DNA from: Chitinivorax sp. B
Lineage (GTDB): Bacteria > Pseudomonadota > Gammaproteobacteria > Burkholderiales > SCOH01
Assembly (NCBI RefSeq): GCF_005503445.1
Contig: NZ_SCOH01000002.1
Location: 124,001 to 188,000, forward strand
Reading direction: 5' to 3'
DNA length: 64,000 bases
In this document: positions 7,701-14,447 of the stretch, one piece after another
Numbering within the stretch: the stretch's first letter is position 1
Layout: the number at the start of each line of letters is the position of its first letter
Made by a program: the position numbers and the translations under genes
The notes under the pieces: model-generated
What the model saw: the letters and a program-made list of their open reading frames with translations, nothing else
Told to the model about the DNA's origin: nothing
The model's database searches: none

Positions 7701-10700
7701 ATGGTTGCCACCTTGCGCCCCAGCGCATCAATGGTCATGGCGATGACGTTGCCCTTGGTATCCGTCACCTTGGCCAAGGTGCCCAATGGGTCATAGGCAA
7801 AGCGCTGAGTCAGCTTGCCATCGACCTTGGTCTGCTCGATCTGCACGATTTGCCCCAGGCCGTTGCTGAGTTTGCGGCTGACCACGGTCTGCTGATTGTT
7901 GCTGGCCACGGTCTTGGTCTCGGTGCTGGCCAAGCCGTCATAGCTGTGGGTAAGGGTACCGGCGTTCGGTAAGGTCACTTTCTGCAGCCGGCCCAACAGG
8001 TCATAGCTGTGGCGGGTCCATCGTGCCATGGCACCGGGACGATACGGGCGGGATTCGCCGTCCAGTTGGCCAAGGGCGTTGTATTGCTTGTCTTGCCAGA
8101 CTGGCGCGCCGTCAAAGCCAATCACTTCCGTGCGTAACTCACGGCCCAAGGCATCCAGGGAGAGGGTTTTGTTGGGACGCGCGGTTTCGCTGATGACGAT
8201 CTGATAGCTGCCGGTGGCAGGGCAACTGCTGGTGCACCCTTGGTACTGATAGCGGCGTAGGCGGCCATCGGGCAGCGTTTCGCTGACGATGCGGCCCAGC
8301 GCGTCATAGCTGGCCTGCTGTAAGGTCAGGTGGTTACGGTCGATCACTCCGTTCAAGCTGTCAGCGAAGCGGGTGTCATAGCCGCGTTGCTCCTGGGTGG
8401 GGCGATTGGTGGCGATATCCAGCGCATGCTGGAGACCGATCACGAAGCGGCCGGAAGTATCGTAGGTTTGACGACTGGAACGGGTTTCGATCACGGGTGT
8501 GGGGTTGGCGCCGTCACTCAGGCGGGTGAACCCCGTGACATCGGTTTGCGTGACATTGCCGACACCGTCATAAGTCAATTGGGTGGTCAGCTTGTGCTTG
8601 ACGTCAAAGCCGGCTGCGGTGCCACCACTGTCCACCGTCTTGAGGCGGTGCGGCTGGTCGGGGTAATAGCTGGAGCGGCTGACGGTGGTCTTGCTGTCGC
8701 CATCAAAGCCGGTCACAGTCGTGCTGACCTGGGTGGGCAAGCCTAACAGCCACATGCCCGGCTGATTGGTGTATTGCGTGGTGGTGACAGTCTGGCTGGT
8801 CTGCCACTGATTGGCGGCATCCAGGCTCTTGGTGGTGACGATGGTCTGCCCGACGTTGCCATACTCATCCACTTGGTTGTATTCGGTCTTTTTGCTGATC
8901 AGCAGCCGATTGGCTATCAGCGGGTCGTACGTATGGGACTGGCTGCCGTTGGCATAGCGATGCACCCGGCCCGGGGTCAGGTTGTTCACTGTGTAGGTGA
9001 AGGTGTCCTCGCTGAGCAGGTTGCGGTCCTTCTGTTTTTTGACCGCCATCACTGCCCCGGTATACGGCCAGCCCTGGCCATAGTGGGTGAGGGTGTCCAC
9101 CCCAAGCGGATCGGTGGCCATCACCTGGTGGAAGCCCAGGAAGCCGCGCCCCTTGGTATCGAAACGGCCGGCACGGTAGCTGTATCGGTGGGTGAGGAAC
9201 CCACCGATCCCGTTGCTGCGCTCAATCGTGGCGACCACGGTCAGTGCCTTGGTCGGGCGCACGCTCGGATAGACCACCGGCAGGGGGTCCTGATACAGCT
9301 GGGGGTTGTCGGTCAGGTCATAGCTGATTTTGCTTTCAGCGCCCAAGCCATCGACGATGCGTACAATCTTGTCCGGATCGACACTGCTGCTGCCGACCAA
9401 CAGCGTTTCATAGTTGCGCGCCCCGTCGCCATAGCGGTCATACGAGCCCAGGCTACCCGGCCGCGCCAGCCCGACATGGCTGGCGACCTGGTAAAAGCGG
9501 TCGGCGGCGGTGTCCTTTTTATGATGTAGGGTGCCGTGGCTATCCGTGACATAGATGCCACCGCGTGACAAGAAAAAGCTTCTGACTTCGCCCGCCTGGG
9601 CTTTCCAGAAAGTACTGGTGATGTGGCGATTGGTCCGGATCAGCTCATCCACCTCATTCACGGGCGCGGTATACAGGCTGCCGTTGACCAGCACGCCCAG
9701 TTTGCTGGCACCCCACTGGAACGACTGGACGTTGTTGGCCAGCTTGCGGAACTCGGCGCGACCTTGACCGCGTAGCCACAATTCCCCGGCCTGGTTGCTG
9801 ATCAACACCCGACCGTCTTCCACCCGGAAATCCGTCACCTTGCGGCCAGTCACCACCGCTTGCCAGACATTGGATGGGGGCTCGGCAAAAATGATCGGCC
9901 GCGTCCACACATCGCCCTGATCGTCCAGCAGGTAGGCGGACAGGTGATGCCCGGTTGGCGCTTCCTGCAGCAGGAAACTGCGCAGTTTGCGACCCGCTGG
10001 CGGCAGCACCGTATAGGGGCTGCCACGGGTGCCGGTACAGCAGGCTTCCACCTGCAGGTTACCGCTGATAGCATCGTGCATGGCCAGATAATGCTCGGTC
10101 TGGTCGAAGGCTTTGACGTTGGCGGCGCTGATGTTGAACACCGGGGTGCCCCAGGGGCTGGGGTCTTGGCATTGGGTCAGCTGTTCGCCATCGGTCAGCA
10201 CGGATTTCAGCGTGCTGTGCTCACCCGACCAGCCAGCACGGGATTGCAGGATTTTCTGGTCACTGCACTGCTGATAGGTGGATTGCAGGGCGCCCTGCTT
10301 CAGCACGTCGTAGCCGAAATACATGCGGCCGTCGATGCCTTGCGAGATGGAACTGAACTTGTATTCTTTCAGCCCTGGTGCGACATTGAAGCCATACAGC
10401 ACATCGCTGAGGATGCGCGGCACGGTGAAGGTTGGCCCGCCCGGTTGCTTGACGTATTGCAAGGTACTGGGCAGGGTGATCCAGTTGCTGTGCAGCAAGA
10501 TGTCGTCGGTACCGCGCACCAGCAGTTTCGTTGGCTGGGGATTCGACCAATCGAAGCGGGTGCCGTTGTAACAGGTTTTGCTGCGGCTGGTCGGATCGAT
10601 GCCGCATTGCTGGATGCTTTCCAGCCGCGACACCGCCGTCATTTCGCTGGGGTGGTATTGCAGGGTGTACTGGGTGATGGCCTCGCTGAAGCCGGCGGCG

Positions 10701-11854
10701 TAAATCGAAATGGTACTGATTCGGTAATCGTTCCACAGCGCGGCAGTGCCGACCTTGGCAAATTGGGTATCCGGGCGTTTGGCATAGTCGAATATCACCC
10801 GGTTACCAGCATAGCTGACATTGGCCAAGCGATACTGGCCGCCGTTGCGGTCTTTCTGGTATTGATAGTGGATGGTGTTGCCGTCACGGTCGCGGCGCAG
10901 GTTCAATGCCCAGGTATGGATAGGATTGCCCGCGGTTACCGCACGACGACTGGCCCCTGAGCCAGGGCGCGCCATCCCAGGCACGTTGACGTCAATCTGA
11001 CTATCCGGGCTGCTGCCGTAATCCAGTATCCGGCCATCGCGGGTATAGACCTGAAAGAAAGTCGGCCGATCAGCCGGCCCAATCGACACGATCCGGCTGA
11101 ACCCTTCCAGGGCGGTGCGGTATTCGTTCCAGCCGGTGGCGGTATCCACCCCGGTGGGAATCAAGCGCTCGCCATCCAGGCAGAACCCGTCATGAGTATC
11201 GAATTCGACTGCCCCGACCTGGGCATCCTGGGCGATGGTCTTGGCACAGCGGGTCACCGCGGACGCCCCGCCCAGGGTCCAACCCATGCCTAAGGGGCCA
11301 TTGCCAGCATGGCTGTTGTAACGCAAGGCCAGTTCCGGCACCAAGCCTTTGACCCCACGTGGCAACGCCAGCGGTATTTCATAGACCGCCGCGCCCCCGC
11401 TATCAACCGACAGCTTGCCGGGCAGGCTGCCCACCGTGTTGCCGGGTACCGGCACGGCATATCGGACCGGTTGCACCGCCGTCGGCTTGGCATCCGTCCA
11501 ACCGGGTGAGGTCAGCGAGGTGCCACTGATGGCGGGTAGTTCCGGCAAGGCCGAAATGTCCCAATCGGTGGCAGGGCTGCCCCCACTGCCGCCGCCAGGG
11601 GTCGGCGGTTTCTCGTCATCCGTGCTCAGCAGCAGGATCAGATCGACCAGTTGCTTGCTGGTCTGCGCGGCCAGGGCAGCGGCCCTGCTGTCGGCTTTGG
11701 GGGTGGTTTTAGGCTTGGTGGCAGCTGGCTTGGGTGCCGGGGCGGCCGCTGTGGCGGGTGGATTGGGCAAATACGCTGGCACATTGGCCAACGTGGATTG
11801 ACCTAACAGGCTGGCCAGGGCGATCAACAGCACGATGCGGGTCGAATAGGACAT
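4760..11854 (-). CDS. Secreted SpvB/RHS-repeat polymorphic toxin with Hint domain and nuclease-like tip
   Basis: A 2,364-residue protein from the ATG at 11854; a TTG at 11881 in the same frame would add nine residues. Residues 1-23 form a Sec signal peptide. A proline-, alanine- and lysine-rich linker follows, then an SpvB/TcaC-like domain (about 130-210, with NSHAGNGPLGMGW), a long beta-propeller/YD-repeat shell (about 900-1850) and the RHS core (RFMTPDPN and RYAYVHNNP). Next is a Hint domain (about 2090-2232) with CCFPAGTPV, T-D-N-H-P-Y-W and the terminal H-N-N. The last 132 residues form a toxin tip with GADFITF...FVWDAK, a PD-(D/E)XK nuclease-like pattern. No PAAR domain is present, so Sec export rather than type VI delivery is likely. 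The gene is cargo within a P2-like prophage and is followed by its immunity gene. Confidence 0.88.
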   Translation of the reverse strand: MSYSTRIVLLIALASLLGQSTLANVPAYLPNPPATAAAPAPKPAATKPKTTPKADSRAAALAAQTSKQLVDLILLLSTDDEKPPTPGGGSGGSPATDWDISALPELPAISGTSLTSPGWTDAKPTAVQPVRYAVPVPGNTVGSLPGKLSVDSGGAAVYEIPLALPRGVKGLVPELALRYNSHAGNGPLGMGWTLGGASAVTRCAKTIAQDAQVGAVEFDTHDGFCLDGERLIPTGVDTATGWNEYRTALEGFSRIVSIGPADRPTFFQVYTRDGRILDYGSSPDSQIDVNVPGMARPGSGASRRAVTAGNPIHTWALNLRRDRDGNTIHYQYQKDRNGGQYRLANVSYAGNRVIFDYAKRPDTQFAKVGTAALWNDYRISTISIYAAGFSEAITQYTLQYHPSEMTAVSRLESIQQCGIDPTSRSKTCYNGTRFDWSNPQPTKLLVRGTDDILLHSNWITLPSTLQYVKQPGGPTFTVPRILSDVLYGFNVAPGLKEYKFSSISQGIDGRMYFGYDVLKQGALQSTYQQCSDQKILQSRAGWSGEHSTLKSVLTDGEQLTQCQDPSPWGTPVFNISAANVKAFDQTEHYLAMHDAISGNLQVEACCTGTRGSPYTVLPPAGRKLRSFLLQEAPTGHHLSAYLLDDQGDVWTRPIIFAEPPSNVWQAVVTGRKVTDFRVEDGRVLISNQAGELWLRGQGRAEFRKLANNVQSFQWGASKLGVLVNGSLYTAPVNEVDELIRTNRHITSTFWKAQAGEVRSFFLSRGGIYVTDSHGTLHHKKDTAADRFYQVASHVGLARPGSLGSYDRYGDGARNYETLLVGSSSVDPDKIVRIVDGLGAESKISYDLTDNPQLYQDPLPVVYPSVRPTKALTVVATIERSNGIGGFLTHRYSYRAGRFDTKGRGFLGFHQVMATDPLGVDTLTHYGQGWPYTGAVMAVKKQKDRNLLSEDTFTYTVNNLTPGRVHRYANGSQSHTYDPLIANRLLISKKTEYNQVDEYGNVGQTIVTTKSLDAANQWQTSQTVTTTQYTNQPGMWLLGLPTQVSTTVTGFDGDSKTTVSRSSYYPDQPHRLKTVDSGGTAAGFDVKHKLTTQLTYDGVGNVTQTDVTGFTRLSDGANPTPVIETRSSRQTYDTSGRFVIGLQHALDIATNRPTQEQRGYDTRFADSLNGVIDRNHLTLQQASYDALGRIVSETLPDGRLRRYQYQGCTSSCPATGSYQIVISETARPNKTLSLDALGRELRTEVIGFDGAPVWQDKQYNALGQLDGESRPYRPGAMARWTRHSYDLLGRLQKVTLPNAGTLTHSYDGLASTETKTVASNNQQTVVSRKLSNGLGQIVQIEQTKVDGKLTQRFAYDPLGTLAKVTDTKGNVIAMTIDALGRKVATIDPDMGRWEYDYNAFGELIAQRDANYLQQPAGQQPTRLHYDALGRLVKRTERDLTSMWEYDTAANGIDKLAKVSADNQTARSLSYDRLGRVQTLTDQLDTTYTLTNSYDPATGLLASRSYPNGFTLRYQYTPSGYLQAIREADSSKLYWQANTTNAAGQVTQFLLGNGHTVNRNYYETDGLLQAVMTRNAAGQAIQDFGFEFDQLGNLKKRVDYSLDPAANKPLNLAETFDYDRLNRLTQAILTNAGQSIYKFYSYDDLGNLVSKSDFSYHYVYGNGRPHAVSMAYALNAPTDSTKATLYRYDDNGNLTDELIGGSPVRNASYFASNLPKAVQRFGSTAASVSFVYDAERLRVKETASGPTGNSTLYHLRPETHGGAHYEKETKGNTTTHHVYLYAGSELVGKVSQQAGNANKTAHYFLTDHLGSIAVITDDAGAVIERLAYDPFGKRRLPSGPDQAGLNGTTTRHGFTGHDHLDGVELVHMNGRIYDPRAGRFMTPDPNVFYPDNSQDFNRYAYVHNNPLSATDPSGFALMSLSDTFLSGHAFERTLSDALFRQIDRQFNNQLNQNFSGNAGYAYNSRGGSYYASSVITTSNAYSERSSGSVTFASQAQPAQVYGASNSVQATGSAISDFFGSVKASAKEVWADSKEWARGNWQQFKNDANFAAEHPSLDFLNSMPATAGASGFGNWLAGLGKGAGTAGQIVNSCCCFPAGTPVETEFGSQPIEQIKVGQRVYARDPQTGATALKPVTQLMTTQGKPLYQLVTRNLVTGAIEQMNVTDNHPYWVQGQGWVDAAALKPYMVLDSLNQGALLVVSLTSLNRVETTYNFTVADFHTYFAGKQKAFVHNNGNCACARAITTSVEVLSNSKLSHINGTIGELRGYQNAIENLGHIGIAAPGKATARGADFITFSVDAEKIFVWDAKYRGPNGIHPTTLSPEKLKRWMPEVRSAIENLPDGPLKDAATSALQKGNVGGAIFKWPQ

Positions 11855-11939
11855 GGTCAAGGCTTTGTGCGGACGAGACAAGGCCGACCGTTGCCAGCCG
11901 GCAACGATCAGCGGCCATTCGGGTAACGGGAAACGGGCG

Positions 11940-12311
11940 CTATTCGCCCAGCATCAGATAGCCGGGGGTGGGCGCTTGCTGGTAGGTCGGGACGATGTTG
12001 CAGGCAGCGGGTGCCGGGGCGCCAGGGCGGTCCCAATAGGCCACGGTGGTACCGGTCTTGGTGGTCACGGCCGTCTTGGCCGTGGCAAAGAAGGTGGCAC
12101 AGACTTGCGGTGTGATACCGCGCCAATCGCTGTTCAGATTACAAAGCTGCACCCAGTCATTCCGCCAATCCGGCCGGATGAAGAATTCACCATTCTCGCT
12201 CATGTAATGCTGCAGAATCTTGCCGGTACACCAGAGGCCGGCTGCCGTGGCAGGCAACGATAGGCAGCACGCGGCCACGCCAGCCATCATGCAGGCTTTG
12301 AATGTAAACAT
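11940..12311 (-). CDS. Small secreted cysteine-containing protein upstream of the RHS toxin
   Basis: A 123-residue protein with a Sec signal peptide (residues 1-23, ending ATAAG) and four cysteines in the mature part, which could form disulphides in the periplasm. No family is recognised. It is the first gene after a good sigma-70-like promoter at 12424-12452 and lies 85 bases before the RHS gene on the same strand. It may therefore be co-expressed with the toxin and help its export, folding or surface display; this role is inference from context. Confidence 0.65.
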   Translation of the reverse strand: MFTFKACMMAGVAACCLSLPATAAGLWCTGKILQHYMSENGEFFIRPDWRNDWVQLCNLNSDWRGITPQVCATFFATAKTAVTTKTGTTVAYWDRPGAPAPAACNIVPTYQQAPTPGYLMLGE

Positions 12312-12423
12312 GGTTCAGTCCAATTGTTGATTTAGATGGGTGCGGTGTTTTTCGGTTGGGTTTTAATTGGAGCGGTACGGATGGTGTTAACCAAAAAACA
12401 CAGTGCAAACAGGATGGTTGCGA

Positions 12424-12452
12424 ACTATAGAGATTCAAAAATCAACGTGCAA
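12424..12452 (-). promoter_or_regulatory. Sigma-70-like promoter for the RHS cargo operon
   Basis: Reading leftward, TTGCAC (12452-12447) is followed after 17 bases by TATAGT (12429-12424). The spacing is ideal and the surroundings are AT-rich. It lies about 110 bases before the small secreted protein gene. With the terminator at 12606-12665 it makes the toxin cargo an independent transcription unit, as is typical of morons. Confidence 0.5.
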
Positions 12453-12605
12453 ATACATATTTTTACAATCAAATACCGAATTACTAACTATCGATCTTTA
12501 TCAATTACTGAAATGGCGGGGGCGCAATTTGACCCGGTAGCGCATATCCGATTGAAATGTCACAAGGATGACAGGCTGGCCAGCAGGGCGAGCTGGCTTG
12601 TTATC

Positions 12606-12665
12606 CAAAATAACAAAGGGGGGTTGCGTGGTGCATACGCATATGCAGGCACCCAGGCAACCCCC
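12606..12665 (-). terminator. Nested hairpin terminator after the gene D operon
   Basis: GGGGGTTGC (12619-12627, counted on the plus strand) pairs with GCAACCCCC (12657-12665). Inside lies a second hairpin, TGCATA/TATGCA with loop CGCA (12632-12647). Read leftward, the structure is followed by CTTTGTTATTTT, itself part of a small inverted repeat (TTGTTAT/ATAACAA). It ends the late tail operon before the toxin cargo. The rest of the 12312-12894 gap holds the cargo promoter and one doubtful small frame. Confidence 0.55.
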
Positions 12666-12701
12666 ATGCAATCGTGCCGAATCGGCGATGTTCAGGCTAC
12701 G

Positions 12702-12875
12702 TTAGCCGCCCATATAGGCCATGACCTTCACCACCTCTTGCGGTGCCCGCCCCGTCAGCACTAAAAAATGTCGCCATACGCCATAGGGCACGGTGCGGGC
12801 ATTTTTCGGGTTGACGTCGTCCCCTGTGGCACCGCTCTTGAAGGCGCGGATGCGGCGATCACCTGACAGGCCCAA
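12702..12875 (-). CDS. Possible small phage protein after gene D (no ATG)
   Basis: Directly behind gene D, in another frame, about 65 codons are open and end in GRAPQEVVKVMAYMGG. The composition is protein-like, but there is no ATG; the best start is TTG at 12875 (57 residues). It may be a real small gene with a rare start, the 3' end of a gene cut away when the toxin cargo entered, or chance. No homologue is recognised. Confidence 0.3.
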   Translation of the reverse strand: MGLSGDRRIRAFKSGATGDDVNPKNARTVPYGVWRHFLVLTGRAPQEVVKVMAYMGG

Positions 12876-12894
12876 TGGGCCTAATTGGCGTTGC

Positions 12895-14004
12895 CTACGC
12901 CATCGCTTCCAGCCGCATTTCTAATTCAACAGTACTCGTGAAACCGGCATGACTGATTTGATGCGTGACTTTTGACACGATCCAGCCACAGGCATCCATC
13001 TCCGGCTTGAACCCGACCACTTGCGCGGGCAGTTCCGGAAACAGCTCCGGCCGGCCTTCCGCCAACGTTAAACTGAACTCGGCCACACCGCGTTGCAGCT
13101 TTTGCCAGGCGGCCTTGGCGCCCTGCAAGGCGGTGGCTTCGGTGGCGTAGATATGCCGCAGTACCTTTACATTGCGGGTATTCGGTTCTAACGCCTTGGC
13201 TTGGGTGGCTGTCCAATGCTTGTGCTGGGTGGCGTTGCCTTTTTTGCTGACACCGGCCTTGCGTTCAAACTGGGTGTGGGCATCCACCAACACTTCCCCT
13301 TTCTCGGCTTTATCCAGGTTGTGCCAATAGGCTTTGACGGCGGTGTAAGCATTGCGGTCAGCCGCACTGAAGCGGTGTTGGTCGCCACTTTGCCGGGTAA
13401 GTGTCACTGTCGGAAATGGCTTACCAGTGACGCTTTCCGCATCGCCGGTTTTGCAGAAGATCAGCCGGCCGTGTTTGACGGTGGCAATGGCATCGTATTG
13501 CTGCGCCAGGCGGGTGAGTAGATTGGCGTCGCTCTCACTGGTCTGGTCCAGATGTTCAACCGACTTGGTCGCAAGCCATTGGGGAATGGCGGGCTGTAGC
13601 TGGTTGGCTTGGGCAATGTCCCTGACGATGTCACCCACCGTGCATTGATGAAAGCTTCTTTCCCGTTTGCTGGTGATACCGGCCTGCAGATCGGCGGAAC
13701 GAGCGCGAATCGTCAGCATGTCGGGTGGTCCGCTGTGCTCGACTTCATCCACGATGTAACTGCCTTTATCCACCAACGGTTGACCGGCCCAACCGATGGC
13801 CAGCGTCAGTTTGGCGCCACGGGGTGGCATGGCCAACAGCCCGTCACTGTCGTCCAGGGTGATATCCAACTGATCCACGTCGAACCCGCGATTGTCGGCC
13901 AGCGTCAGGCTGATCAGCCGTTGATTCAAGACTTGGTTAATGTCTTTGCCATTGACTCGGATAGCGTAGGCGGGGCGTTTTAATACGTCTTGCAACTGAT
14001 CCAT
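12895..14004 (-). CDS. D: P2 gpD-like phage late control protein / tail hub
   Basis: A 369-residue protein of the gpD family (P2 gpD is about 387 residues). The N-terminal half matches the gp27-like tail hub type, with ADNRGFDVDQLDITLDD and the segment LTIRARSADLQAG. The family forms the ring between tail tube and spike and recruits the tape measure. It is the last gene of the FI-FII-E-T-U-D operon, and its start overlaps the end of gene U. In P2 ogr would follow; here a terminator and the RHS cargo intervene. Confidence 0.9.
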   Translation of the reverse strand: MDQLQDVLKRPAYAIRVNGKDINQVLNQRLISLTLADNRGFDVDQLDITLDDSDGLLAMPPRGAKLTLAIGWAGQPLVDKGSYIVDEVEHSGPPDMLTIRARSADLQAGITSKRERSFHQCTVGDIVRDIAQANQLQPAIPQWLATKSVEHLDQTSESDANLLTRLAQQYDAIATVKHGRLIFCKTGDAESVTGKPFPTVTLTRQSGDQHRFSAADRNAYTAVKAYWHNLDKAEKGEVLVDAHTQFERKAGVSKKGNATQHKHWTATQAKALEPNTRNVKVLRHIYATEATALQGAKAAWQKLQRGVAEFSLTLAEGRPELFPELPAQVVGFKPEMDACGWIVSKVTHQISHAGFTSTVELEMRLEAMA

Positions 14005-14447
14005 TACGCCACCTGATCCAGCAATGCAGCGGTGGCCATGCCCAGCTGCTCGATCAGCGATTCATCCACTCGCTTCAAACTCAGCGTGAAATCCATCCGC
14101 CGCGCCTTGCCATCGCTGAAGAAATCCTGACGGCGGATGTCCAGCGCCGCGATGGCGAACCAGCCATAAAGGGTGCCGGTCCCCTCGATCAACGGCCACG
14201 CTTTACCCTCGTCGGCCATCAGCCGCAGCAACGACAAGGCGGTATCACCGCCGGTCAGCTCCGGCAGCAACAGCCCGGACAGGGTGATGGATTCTTCATC
14301 TGGTCCCAGGTATTGATAACTCGGCCGTAGCCCGACCCGGCTGTTACTGGCCAGCCGCCAAGCCAATTGCTGTTGCAGTTCCTGATAGGGTAGCGTGTCC
14401 AGCCTGAACACGAACAGCCCCAGGCTCATCATCGGTAAATCCATCAT
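14004..14447 (-). CDS. U: P2 gpU-like tail terminator protein
   Basis: A 147-residue protein of the gpU family (P2 gpU is about 159 residues), recognised by the opening MMSLGLFVFRLDTLPYQEL and the core segment for uniform beta strands around WPLIEGTGTLYG. gpU caps the growing tail tube. It begins right after the tape-measure stop (TGA followed at once by ATGATG) and overlaps gene D by one base, so translation is tightly coupled. Confidence 0.9.
   Translation of the reverse strand: MMDLPMMSLGLFVFRLDTLPYQELQQQLAWRLASNSRVGLRPSYQYLGPDEESITLSGLLLPELTGGDTALSLLRLMADEGKAWPLIEGTGTLYGWFAIAALDIRRQDFFSDGKARRMDFTLSLKRVDESLIEQLGMATAALLDQVA

Noticed and set aside
5168-11509. Several long plus-strand frames inside the RHS gene, for example 5168-6355 and 9860-10960
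   Set aside because: They are opposite-strand shadows of a GC-rich repeat gene; the translations lack known motifs, and the minus strand shows clear RHS, Hint and SpvB signatures.
12336-12764. A 142-codon plus-strand frame in the gap behind gene D
   Set aside because: It crosses the promoter and hairpin elements, has no ribosome site and its translation has no protein-like pattern.
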